Positions 36,247-44,327 of a stretch of 64,000 bases of DNA are shown piece by piece (the first letter of the stretch is position 1; each line of letters opens with the position of its first letter). The notes under the pieces are model-generated. The model saw nothing but the letters and a program-made list of their open reading frames with translations. It did no database searches and was not told the DNA's origin. Both the position numbers and the translations under genes were made by a program. The stretch covers positions 186,001 through 250,000 of the forward strand of contig NZ_CP007773.1 of assembly GCF_000816305.1 (NCBI RefSeq), in the 5' to 3' direction. Source of the DNA: Campylobacter subantarcticus LMG 24377. GTDB lineage: Bacteria; Campylobacterota; Campylobacteria; Campylobacterales; Campylobacteraceae.

Positions 36247-37066
36247 TTTTGCTTTTCTCATAAAAATAATTTGTCGCTTCTACAAAGCCTTCTACGCTCC
36301 CACAATCAAATCTTTTGCCTTTGAATTTATAAGCTAAAACCATATTATTAGTTGCTTGTGAAAGCAAGGCATCGGTAATTTGTATTTCACCATTTTTGCC
36401 TGCTTTGGTGTTTTCTAAAATACCAAAAATATCGGGTGTTAAGATATATCTTCCTATGATCGCTAAATTACTTGGCGCATCTTTTGGATCAGGTTTTTCT
36501 ACCATAGAATTTACCATGATTAAATCCTCTTCCACAGCATTTCCAGCGATCACACCATAGTTTGAAACTTGATCAGGTTCAACTTCCATCACAGCCACAA
36601 CAGAGCAACGATATTTTTCATAAATTTTGACCATTTGGGCTAAAACATTAACTCCGTTTTCATTGACACATAAATCATCAGCTAAAATCACTCCAAAAGC
36701 TTCATCTTGCACTAAAGGTTTTGCTTTTAAAACCGCATCTCCTAAGCCTTTCATTTCATTTTGTCTTGTAAAAGTAAAAGTACAACGATCAATAAGCTTT
36801 CTAATCTCGCTTAAAAGGTATTCTTTTTTAGTACCTGCGATTTGGTGTTCAAGTTCATAAGAAATATCAAAATAATCCTCCAAAGCTCTTTTTCCACGCC
36901 CCGTTACAAAGCCCATGGTTTCCATACCTGCTTCTAAAGCCTCATCTACTCCATAGTGAATCAAGGGTTTAGTTAGTATAGGCAGCATTTCTTTAGGTAG
37001 GGTTTTGGTCGCAGGTAAAAATCTAGTACCATAGCCTGCCGCAGGAAAAATACAAGTTTGAAGCAT
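36236..37066 (-). CDS. galU: UTP-glucose-1-phosphate uridylyltransferase
   Basis: Makes UDP-glucose from UTP and glucose-1-phosphate for surface glycans. The nucleotidyltransferase signature AAGYGTRFLPATKTLPKEML is at residues 8-27, with Lys for UTP binding, and VEKP and the Asp-containing ILADDL follow. The 276-residue length is typical. It overlaps the start of pgi by 11 bases, giving a galU-pgi operon. Confidence 0.96.
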   Translation of the reverse strand: MLQTCIFPAAGYGTRFLPATKTLPKEMLPILTKPLIHYGVDEALEAGMETMGFVTGRGKRALEDYFDISYELEHQIAGTKKEYLLSEIRKLIDRCTFTFTRQNEMKGLGDAVLKAKPLVQDEAFGVILADDLCVNENGVNVLAQMVKIYEKYRCSVVAVMEVEPDQVSNYGVIAGNAVEEDLIMVNSMVEKPDPKDAPSNLAIIGRYILTPDIFGILENTKAGKNGEIQITDALLSQATNNMVLAYKFKGKRFDCGSVEGFVEATNYFYEKSKNAK

Positions 37067-37141
37067 AGTTTATCCTTAAAATTTTATAAGTTGTTTTGAT
37101 TATAATTTTATTTAAATATTATAGCTAATTTTAAGGAAAAA

Positions 37142-37723
37142 ATGAAAACAATTGATCAGATTTATCAAGCAAAAATAGAAATCAAAAAATCGACTTTTTT
37201 ATCTTTTTTATGTCCTTTTGAAGATTTTCAAGCATTAATGCAAAGACTAAGAAGCGAACATTTAAAAGCTGTGCATTTTGTATATGCTTATAGGTATTTA
37301 AATGAGTTGGGTCAAATTGTAGAAGATAAAAGCGATGATGGGGAGCCAAAGGGAACTTCTGCGATGCCTTGTTTAAATGTTTTAAGAGGGGCTTTGTTGG
37401 TCAATTGTGCAGTGATTGTGGTGCGTTATTTTGGTGGGATAAAACTTGGCACAGGCGGACTTGTTAGAGCTTACAGCGATGCGGCAAATGAAGCGATTTT
37501 AGAAGCCAATCTTTTAGAGTTTGAAAGCAAAAATATTTTAAATTTGAGTATCCCTTTTTATTTTTATGCACGATTTGAGCATTTTTTAAACAAAAATAAT
37601 ATCTCTTGTAAAAAGACGTTTTTAGAAAATGTCGAACTTAGCGTAAGTGTCAACGCTAAAGAAGAAGAAGAATTTAAAAAATTTGCAAAAGAATTTGAAT
37701 TTGGTGGACTTGTTTGGAAGTAA
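37142..37723 (+). CDS. YigZ/IMPACT-family protein
   Basis: A UPF0029-type protein of 193 residues. The family core is clear: SDDGEPKGTSAMPCLNVLRG near residue 65 and VVRYFGGIKLGTGGLVRAYS near residue 100, with a C-terminal ferredoxin-like domain. Eukaryotic IMPACT proteins regulate translation through GCN1; bacterial members are of unknown role. Here it stands alone, divergent from galU and ending in a strong hairpin. Confidence 0.88.
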   Translation: MKTIDQIYQAKIEIKKSTFLSFLCPFEDFQALMQRLRSEHLKAVHFVYAYRYLNELGQIVEDKSDDGEPKGTSAMPCLNVLRGALLVNCAVIVVRYFGGIKLGTGGLVRAYSDAANEAILEANLLEFESKNILNLSIPFYFYARFEHFLNKNNISCKKTFLENVELSVSVNAKEEEEFKKFAKEFEFGGLVWK

Positions 37724-37738
37724 GCATTTGCTTACTTC
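37717..37738. terminator. Bidirectional stem-loop at the YigZ stop codon
   Basis: GAAGTAAGCA and TGCTTACTTC are exact complements with TT between them, and the YigZ TAA sits inside the left arm. GTTTTAT follows on the plus side. It lies between two convergent genes. Confidence 0.6.
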
Positions 37739-37741
37739 GTT

Positions 37742-38074
37742 TTATAAAGAATTTAAAAGATCTTTTACCATATCTTTTTGTGGTTCTTGTTTTTCTTCTA
37801 TGCTATTTTGCACACTAGTTTCGTTTTGACCTCTAAAGCGGTAATTATAGATATTTGACATATTGGAGCTAAAAATTCCCGTGCTAAATTGATCTTGATT
37901 CATAGCTTTTGAGAAAAGCTCATCTAGTTTTAAACTTTGTTCGTTTAAATTTTCATTGTTGCTTTGATTTAGCAAGGACATAAAGTCTTCGCCAGTACTT
38001 TGTGTGTTTTTATAAGCACTACTTTGGCCATACCCATACTCCTTAACCGATAAATTATCATGGTTAACTTGCAT
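37742..38074 (-). CDS. Small soluble protein behind a sigma54 promoter (Cj0428-like)
   Basis: A 110-residue Asn/Gln/Ser-rich protein with no membrane segment. It lacks a named family, but position next to the 110-residue gene and an ABC-F gene, plus the N-terminus MQVNHDNLSVKEYGYG, match what I recall of C. jejuni Cj0428, a sigma54-dependent gene expressed with the flagellum. The sequence supports that link: a GG-N10-GC element lies upstream at 38113-38126. The start at 38074 follows AAAGGAGAAAAT; a reading from 38089 would begin in the leader. Function unknown. Confidence 0.75.
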   Translation of the reverse strand: MQVNHDNLSVKEYGYGQSSAYKNTQSTGEDFMSLLNQSNNENLNEQSLKLDELFSKAMNQDQFSTGIFSSNMSNIYNYRFRGQNETSVQNSIEEKQEPQKDMVKDLLNSL

Positions 38075-38110
38075 ATTTTCTCCTTTCAAAAAATATTACA
38101 AGGAAAAAAC

Positions 38111-38126
38111 AAGCAAAAATTATTCC
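38111..38126 (-). promoter_or_regulatory. Sigma54 (-24/-12) promoter
   Basis: On the minus strand GGAATAATTTTTGCTT has GG and GC separated by exactly ten bases, as sigma54 requires. Transcription should start near 38101, about 27 bases before the start codon at 38074. It lies immediately after the stop codon of the upstream gene. Confidence 0.65.
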
Positions 38127-38459
38127 TTAATCACCATGCGTAGGGTAATATTCTGCGTCGATTTCATTGTTTTTTATAAATTCTTCTCTCGCATTTGCAC
38201 AGCGCTCATCTCTTAATTTTCTATACGCATTTCTACTTTCTAGTTCTTGGGCATTTAAAGGACGGTCTTCTAAGAATGAAATATGAAAATAAGTATCATC
38301 TTTTTTGCTAAATTTTTCATAAAATTCTACATAATCAAAATAATCTTTTTCACTTTGAAAATCTATACTTTCTTCGACATAAATTGTTGGTCCAAAACCT
38401 CTATGATTTTGAGTAAAATGCCCAAAACCAGCTGCGTATTTTATTTTAAACGAATTCAT
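38127..38459 (-). CDS. Conserved 110-residue protein (Cj0427-like)
   Basis: A soluble acidic protein with no known motif; it has repeated aromatic and charged stretches (YAAGFGHFTQNHRGFGPTIY, then DYFDYVEFYEKFSKKD) and ends in YYPTHGD. The start overlaps the stop of the ABC-F gene by four bases, so it is translated with it. C. jejuni carries a gene of similar length at the same place, from memory. No function assigned. Confidence 0.7.
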   Translation of the reverse strand: MNSFKIKYAAGFGHFTQNHRGFGPTIYVEESIDFQSEKDYFDYVEFYEKFSKKDDTYFHISFLEDRPLNAQELESRNAYRKLRDERCANAREEFIKNNEIDAEYYPTHGD

Positions 38460-40030
38460 TCTAAACCTCCTAAAAATTCGTCATAACTTCCTTTAAAATC
38501 GATTAGTTTTCCATCTTCTAAAAACCATATGCGATTTGCAAAGGCACTAATTAACTCTCTATCGTGGCTTATGCATATTACACAACCTTTAAAGTTGTAT
38601 AAAGCCTCTCCTAATGCGATGATACTTTCAAGATCTAAATGGTTATCTGGTTCATCTAAAAGCAAGAAATTTCCGCGTTCTAGCATTAGTTTTGAAAGCA
38701 TTAAGCGATGTTTTTCACCCCCGCTTAAACTAGAAGCCATTTTTTCTTGATCGCTTCCACTAAATAGCATTCTACCAAGACATTTGCGAATTTCGTCTAA
38801 ATCTTTGAATTTTTCACTCATCAGCCATTCATAAAGTTTCAAATCTTCATTGATTAAGTTGGTTGTATCTTGTGAGAAATACCCCATTTCTATAGTAGCA
38901 CCAAGGTGAATATGACCGCTATCAGGTTCTAATTTTGAGGCGATGATTTTAGCTAAAGTACTTTTTCCAACACCATTTGCACCAATTAGGGCGATTTTAT
39001 CACCTTTTTCTAATTTTAATTCTAAATTCTCAAATAAAGTTTTATCATAAGCTTTGCTAATACCTTTTAATTCTAAAACTTCATTTCCTATTTCTCTATT
39101 TGTTCTAAAAACTATACTAGGATCACGCCTACTTGAAGTTTTAATCTCTTCAAGCTCAAGTTTTTCTAAAGCTTTAGCTCTACTTGTAGCTTGTTTGGCT
39201 TTTGAAGCATTAGCACTAAAACGGCGTATGAAATTTTCTAATTCTTCTCTTTCTTTTAAGGTTTTATCGCGTTTGAGTTCAGCTTGTTTAGCAAGCAAGG
39301 TTGAAGCCATATACCAATCATCATAATTTCCAGCAAAATCGCGTATTTGTTTAAAATCCACATCTAAAATTCTTGTACAAACTTTATTTAGAAAATGTCT
39401 ATCATGGCTAATTACTACTAAAGTTCCCTCATGTCTTAAAAGTTCATTTTCAAGCCAAGAAATAGCTTCTAAGTCAAGGTTGTTTGTAGGTTCATCTAAA
39501 AATAATACATCAGCACCTAAAAATAATACTTGAGCTAATAAAACTTTAAATTTATCCGCACTTTGTAAAGTACTCATGAGAGCATTAAAATCTTTAATAT
39601 TTAAAGAGCTAAGAATTTTTTCACATCTAAGTTCGCAATCATAGTTTGGATCTTCTTCTGCTGTTATGATTTCAAGCTCGCTTAATCTATCATTGATTTC
39701 ATCGGTAAATTCTTCACTCATATAAAGTTTTTCTTTTTCTTTTAGTGCATCATATAATCTTTTATTTGCACACATTACCGCATCTTTGATAGTGTAGTTT
39801 TCAAAAGCAAATTGATCTTGTCCTAACACTGCGATTTTTAAATTTGGATCTATGCAAATTTCACCGCTACTTGATTCTATTTCACCTGAGAGAATTTTTA
39901 AAAAGGTTGATTTTCCTGCACCATTTGCGCCTATAAGGCCATATCTTTCACCACGGTTTAATTTTAAATTTACATCTTCAAATAAAAGCTGATTTGCAAA
40001 ACGCATAGTGAGATTTTTTACTTCTACCAT
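38456..40030 (-). CDS. ABC-F family ATPase (YbiT-like)
   Basis: Cytosolic protein with two ATP-binding cassettes and no membrane domain; ABC-F proteins bind the ribosomal E site and affect stalled translation or antibiotic tolerance. First Walker A GANGAGKSTFLKILSG (residue about 35) and second GANGVGKSTLAKII (near 350). The second signature LSGGEKHRLMLSKL is intact while the first reads LQSADKFKVLLAQ, a degeneration also known in E. coli YbiT. The linker between cassettes is rich in charged helices. 524 residues, typical. Confidence 0.9.
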   Translation of the reverse strand: MVEVKNLTMRFANQLLFEDVNLKLNRGERYGLIGANGAGKSTFLKILSGEIESSSGEICIDPNLKIAVLGQDQFAFENYTIKDAVMCANKRLYDALKEKEKLYMSEEFTDEINDRLSELEIITAEEDPNYDCELRCEKILSSLNIKDFNALMSTLQSADKFKVLLAQVLFLGADVLFLDEPTNNLDLEAISWLENELLRHEGTLVVISHDRHFLNKVCTRILDVDFKQIRDFAGNYDDWYMASTLLAKQAELKRDKTLKEREELENFIRRFSANASKAKQATSRAKALEKLELEEIKTSSRRDPSIVFRTNREIGNEVLELKGISKAYDKTLFENLELKLEKGDKIALIGANGVGKSTLAKIIASKLEPDSGHIHLGATIEMGYFSQDTTNLINEDLKLYEWLMSEKFKDLDEIRKCLGRMLFSGSDQEKMASSLSGGEKHRLMLSKLMLERGNFLLLDEPDNHLDLESIIALGEALYNFKGCVICISHDRELISAFANRIWFLEDGKLIDFKGSYDEFLGGLE

Positions 40031-40151
40031 AATTTTCCTTAGAATTTTTACTTATAAAAAATTTTAAGAAATTGTAACAAAAAAAGACTTGAAATTAATT
40101 GAGTATAAATTTTGCTTGGCAATAAAAATAAAATTTCATTGCCAAAATAAA

Positions 40152-40526
40152 CTAATAATCCAAAAGTTCTACAAAAACTTGTTTTTTATCATTACTATCT
40201 TGAGTTATAAAACTACTAAAAGAAGTATAACTCACTTCATTAGCATAATCTTTTAAGTCAAATATAGGTTTTAAATGAGCTCTTAAAATTCCAATGGTAT
40301 CGGTAGATAATATAGCCTCTAAATCCCTTATATCCATGCTATTTAAGCTTATTTTTAAGGCCTTTAAAGACTGCTCACTTAGTCCATACTCAATATAAAC
40401 ACACGCATCATCATCTAAAATACTTTTTAATGTAAGCTGAACAACTTCATCATCGCATTTTTGCTTATTATTAAAACATCCTGTAAATAACAAAACCATT
40501 ATGAAACTTAATAAAATATTTTTCAT
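40152..40526 (-). CDS. Small predicted lipoprotein
   Basis: A 124-residue protein with a lipoprotein signal (MKNILLSFIMVLLFTGC; lipobox LFTG-C at residue 17). The mature part is acidic and has a helical look (LTLKSILDDDACVYIEYGLS). I recognise no named family. It should be attached to the inner or outer membrane. It is followed upstream on the same strand by a broken small gene whose stop lies four bases before its start codon. Confidence 0.72.
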   Translation of the reverse strand: MKNILLSFIMVLLFTGCFNNKQKCDDEVVQLTLKSILDDDACVYIEYGLSEQSLKALKISLNSMDIRDLEAILSTDTIGILRAHLKPIFDLKDYANEVSYTSFSSFITQDSNDKKQVFVELLDY

Positions 40527-40529
40527 TGC

Positions 40530-40786
40530 TTATTCTGTTATTATTTTAATAAACTTGATAATTTCACTATTATTAGCCCCGCCTTGACTTAAAAGATTTT
40601 TTAATAAATCTAAGCTAAGCTGTGGCGGAAATATAAGATAAGAATTTTAGGAAAATCATTTGATTTTAAACCTATGCAAAATTTTTCATCTTTATTTGTA
40701 TATGTTTTTCTAGCGACAATTTTAAAAGTATTTTTCTCATAAATCAAAGTAGGTTCTGTTTCAAAAGGTGTGTGTTTTTCATTCAT
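40530..40786 (-). pseudogene. Small gene frameshifted by a 5-bp tandem duplication
   Basis: From the ATG at 40786 (AAGGAG upstream) the frame reads MNEKHTPFETEPTLIYEKNT and stops after 58 codons at 40610. The other frame continues FPPQLSLDLLKNLLSQGG to TAA at 40530. At the junction the plus strand has ATAAGATAAG (40633-40642); removing one ATAAG restores a single frame of about 84 residues with KILIFPPQLSLDL across the join. The gene is therefore disrupted by a direct 5-bp duplication. Family not recognised. Confidence 0.72.
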
Positions 40787-40841
40787 TTCATCTCCTTAAA
40801 TAAATGTAAAAATTGAGAATATTTTCTTCCCTAATATAATA

Positions 40842-41375
40842 TTAAGATTTTATATCGTCTATAATTAAGTTAATTTTTTCAAGATTTTGATTTTTAAGTA
40901 ATACGCCAACTATAAACAAATCTATAAACCAAACACCAAAATTACAATAATTGATTATATTTGAAATAGCCATCTAAAATGAATCATATGAGGAATCAGC
41001 AATAAAGCCAATTATCATAGCAAGTAAAGTTAAGACTAATCTAAAAATTCCCCATCCAATTTGACCTATATAAAATCTTGCAACACCAAAACCACCTAAT
41101 AAAAAATTATAAACCCAAAAGACTAGAGTTGGGTTTTTGAGCTTGGTATATTGAAGTCTTGTATATACTTTATCCAACTTATCAGAACTTAAAGTTTCAA
41201 GTTTCTTTTTTAAATCTTCATTTGACATAATAGGATCAGAATATTTATATCCTCGACTTATTCTTTTCCTAAAAGACCCGTATTCTTTTGGCAATTTATT
41301 TTTTATTGATAAAAATAAACTCGTAGCATCTATTTTTTCACTCCTTAACTTAATATTACTTGAATTATTCCACAA
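40842..41375 (-). pseudogene. TM2-domain membrane protein interrupted by an in-frame TAG
   Basis: The first 133 codons give a basic N-terminal region and one and a half membrane segments (NFLLGGFGVARFYIGQIGWG, the TM2 signature, near residue 91, then IFRLVLTLLAMIIGFIA). A TAG at 40974-40976 ends it. The same frame continues for 43 codons and contains the missing TM2 end: FGVWFIDLFIVGVLLKNQNL. A single base change thus truncates the second membrane helix and the conserved WxxxD turn. The truncated product could still be made, but the TM2 domain would be incomplete. Confidence 0.72.
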
Positions 41376-41500
41376 TTTAACTTAATTAATATTTAAATAA
41401 TCAATATTTTTTAAAAAAAACATAGAATATTTAAATTGTTTTTAATAAAGAATTTTTAATGTAAAATCAGCTCATAAGTATTGAAAATTTAGGGTAGCTT

Positions 41501-41710
41501 ATGGCAAAAAAGAGTAAACGCGATATGGCATATGAATTAGATATTGATGTTAGCACTTTGTATAATTGGAGAAAATATAAACCTAATTTATATCGCATCG
41601 TTATGCTTGGTTTTAAATTTGATGAACTTTTGGAAAAAAATAAAAAAAATTATGAAGAGCTACTTGAGATAAATCAAACCATACAAGATGAAATTGCAAA
41701 ATTTAAATAG
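41501..41710 (+). CDS. Small helix-turn-helix protein
   Basis: A 69-residue basic protein whose first 25 residues form a plausible helix-turn-helix (DMAYELDIDVSTLYNWRKYK) followed by a helical, Lys/Glu-rich tail (ELLEKNKKNYEELLEINQTI) that could dimerise as a coiled coil. A similar small HTH protein occurs next to this block in C. jejuni, from memory. It is divergent from the broken TM2 gene. Targets unknown. Confidence 0.72.
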   Translation: MAKKSKRDMAYELDIDVSTLYNWRKYKPNLYRIVMLGFKFDELLEKNKKNYEELLEINQTIQDEIAKFK

Positions 41711-41959
41711 AAACAATTTTTAATATATTTATTAGCTTTTTAGTTTCATTAAGTTTTATTTTAAAAGTTTTTTTGCTTTCGTGTTATCATTTGTTGCTTT
41801 GAAATTTAATGCTATCCAAGATAAATTACATTATTTTTATACTAAGCATGTTTCAGGTATGTTTATTTTTATTTTAATTTTACTTATAACATGCGTTAAA
41901 AAATAATTCAAAATTGTTGTATAATTTTTAAAATTATTTTTTAAGTTAAGGTTATTTGA
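41711..41959. other. AT-rich spacer with no gene seen
   Basis: Very AT-rich stretch between the small HTH gene and the GGDEF-like gene. I see no open frame, RNA gene or repeat. TTGTTGTATAATT near 41915 is a plausible -10 region for the downstream operon. Confidence 0.4.
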
Positions 41960-42958
41960 TTGAGTTTAGTTTTATTATCTTTTTTACCTTCTTTTAGTTT
42001 TGTTTTGGAGTTTTTAGCTTTATTTTTAGCTTATTTTTTTAAGCAAAATAAGATTTTTTTCTTGCTTTTGTTGATTTTATGTGCTAGGGCTTTATCTTTA
42101 GTGGCAAGTGAATATCAAGCGCATTTGTTTATCTCGGTGTTTTTACCTTTTTCTTTTGTGCTTTTTGTGTTTTTACAAGATAGCAAGCTCGTATTTGAAA
42201 GAATTAACCTTATTAAATTTGCTTATTTGGCTTTTATGGGGTTAGTAGCATTGATACTTAGCACAAGCACCAACTTTAACGCAAGCATTACAAGTGAAAT
42301 TTTTGGCTTATCAACGCATTTTTTTACCCCTATTAGCGAGTTGAGTTATTGTGTGTTTTGGGTAGGATTTATATTTTTATTATTTTCATATTTTCAAAAT
42401 AATGATTTTCATTTTTTACTAGCTTATATGGGTTTAAGCGTGCAGTTTTTATTTTATAATAATATTGACCTAGGTTATTATGAATTTGCCTCTTTGGTGT
42501 TGATAGGGTTTTTGGCGTATAAAGCTTATAAAATAGCTTTTTTTGATACTTTAACTAATTTGCCAAACTTAAAAGCTTTAAGAAGATATGCACAAGGACT
42601 TGAAAATTTTCATTTAGCATTGGTGGAAGTTAAAAACATCAATGAAATTTACCACCAAAATGGTTTGAAAATGGGGGAATTTGTGTTGTATAACTTTGGA
42701 AGAATTTTAAAAAAAGCTTTACATGCTAGAATTTTTAAAGATGATAAGGATTGTTTTATCATTGTTTTTGAAAATGAAAATATAGCTTTTGTGCAAAGTA
42801 AACTTCAAATGCTTGAAAATTTCATACAAAAATACACTTTTGAACTGAAAGAGCAAAAAGCAAAGTTAGACATTAAACTCTGTTTATCAAGTAAAAATGA
42901 AAATTTAGAAGAGAGTTTAAGACAGGTAAAATTAGAACTTAGAAAACAAAAGGATTAA
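41960..42958 (+). CDS. Membrane protein with a degenerate GGDEF domain
   Basis: Seven or so membrane helices fill residues 1-190, followed by a GGDEF-type fold at about 195-330. The domain entry FFDTLTNLPNLKALRRYAQG matches the DxLTxLxNRR entry motif, but the GGDEF catalytic loop reads KDDKDCFIIVF, so cyclase activity is lost. No EAL or other output domain follows. It may bind nucleotide or act as a scaffold. The start is TTG with AAGG upstream; the gene ends one base before the phosphohexomutase, suggesting an operon. Confidence 0.75.
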   Translation: MSLVLLSFLPSFSFVLEFLALFLAYFFKQNKIFFLLLLILCARALSLVASEYQAHLFISVFLPFSFVLFVFLQDSKLVFERINLIKFAYLAFMGLVALILSTSTNFNASITSEIFGLSTHFFTPISELSYCVFWVGFIFLLFSYFQNNDFHFLLAYMGLSVQFLFYNNIDLGYYEFASLVLIGFLAYKAYKIAFFDTLTNLPNLKALRRYAQGLENFHLALVEVKNINEIYHQNGLKMGEFVLYNFGRILKKALHARIFKDDKDCFIIVFENENIAFVQSKLQMLENFIQKYTFELKEQKAKLDIKLCLSSKNENLEESLRQVKLELRKQKD

Positions 42959-42959
42959 G

Positions 42960-44327
42960 ATGTTGGATTTGATTTTTAGAGAGTATGATATAAGAGGACT
43001 TTACCCGAGTGAACTTAATGAAAAAAGTGTAAAAGCTATAGGTCATGCTTTGGGATTGGAAATGAGAGCAAGAGGTTGTGAGAAAGTTAGCGTAGGTTAT
43101 GATGCAAGATATAGTGCTAATGAACTTTTTAACTATTTAATCAGTGGTTTAAATAAAGCTAATATGCAAGTGTTTAATATAGGCTTAGCACCAACTCCTA
43201 TGGGATATTTTAGCTTGTTTTTCGATGAGATTTTTGACGCAAATATCATGATAACAGGCTCACATAATCCAAAGGAGTATAATGGGTTTAAAATCACAAT
43301 CAACAAAGAAAGTTTTTTTGGTGCTGACTTAAAGAAGCTTTCTTTAAAAGTGCAAGAGTATTTAGAGCTTGAAATAAATGATGACTTAAGATATGAAAAC
43401 TATGATATTAAAAGTTTATATATAGATTTTTTAGTGAAGCATTTTTCACATCTTAAAGATTATAAAGAAAAAATCATCATTGATTGTGCAAATGGGGCTA
43501 CTGGAGTGATTATAAAACCTTTGGTAGAAAAATTAAACCTTAATGCACAAATTTTATTTGAAAATCCTGATGGAACCTTTCCAAATCATGCACCTGATCC
43601 AACAGAGCTTGAAAATTTACATGCATTGCAAGTTGCGTTAAATGAAGATGAAAACGCAAAAATGGGTTTTGCTTTTGATGGAGATGGAGACCGTTTGGTG
43701 GTGGCAAGTAAAGACTATGTATTTAAAGGCGATGAGCTTTGTTATTTGTTTGCTAAAAATATTGAAAATCCTAGAGTTTTAGGTGAGGTAAAATGTTCTA
43801 AAAATCTTTTTGATGAGGTGGCGAAATTTGGTTTTATTATGATGGGTAAAACCGGACATTCGAATATTAAAAAAATGATGAAAGAGCAAAATATCGACAT
43901 TGCAGCAGAGCTTAGTGGCCATATTTTCTTTAAAGATAGATATTTTGGTTATGATGATGGAATTTACGCATTTTTAAGAACTTTAGAGCTTTTGGCGAAT
44001 GAGTATGATCTAGAAAAACTCATTAAAAAGCTACCAAAACTGTATGCAAGTGAAGAGATCAGGCTTAAAGTAAGCGAAGAAAACAAATTTCAAATTATAG
44101 AAAAATTTAAAGAAAAAGTAAAAGCTAATGCTTTTGAAAATGTGCTTGATTGTAATGAAATTGACGGAGTTAGAATCACCTTTAAAGAAGGCTGGGCGCT
44201 TTTGCGTGCTTCTAATACTAGCCCGTATCTTATCATGCGTGCTGAAGCTACAAGTGTTGAATTTAAAGACTTTTTAGAAGCAAGAGTAAAAGAACTTTTT
44301 GAAACTATCACAAAAGAGCTTGTATAA
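42960..44327 (+). CDS. Phosphomannomutase/phosphoglucomutase
   Basis: Interconverts hexose 1- and 6-phosphates for surface sugar synthesis. The AlgC-type enzyme has MITGSHNPKEYNGFKI (phosphoserine loop, Ser near residue 98), FAFDGDGDRLVV (metal loop, near residue 238), ELSGHIFFKDRYFGYDDG (sugar binding) and the C-terminal RASNTSPYLIMRAEA phosphate-binding loop. The 455-residue length is normal. Its 3' end overlaps the convergent tilS gene by 20 bases inside a hairpin. Confidence 0.93.
   Translation: MLDLIFREYDIRGLYPSELNEKSVKAIGHALGLEMRARGCEKVSVGYDARYSANELFNYLISGLNKANMQVFNIGLAPTPMGYFSLFFDEIFDANIMITGSHNPKEYNGFKITINKESFFGADLKKLSLKVQEYLELEINDDLRYENYDIKSLYIDFLVKHFSHLKDYKEKIIIDCANGATGVIIKPLVEKLNLNAQILFENPDGTFPNHAPDPTELENLHALQVALNEDENAKMGFAFDGDGDRLVVASKDYVFKGDELCYLFAKNIENPRVLGEVKCSKNLFDEVAKFGFIMMGKTGHSNIKKMMKEQNIDIAAELSGHIFFKDRYFGYDDGIYAFLRTLELLANEYDLEKLIKKLPKLYASEEIRLKVSEENKFQIIEKFKEKVKANAFENVLDCNEIDGVRITFKEGWALLRASNTSPYLIMRAEATSVEFKDFLEARVKELFETITKELV

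Noticed and set aside
41761-41900. Small gene in the spacer before the GGDEF-like gene
   Set aside because: The possible frames are short, start without a ribosome-binding site and show no recognisable protein.
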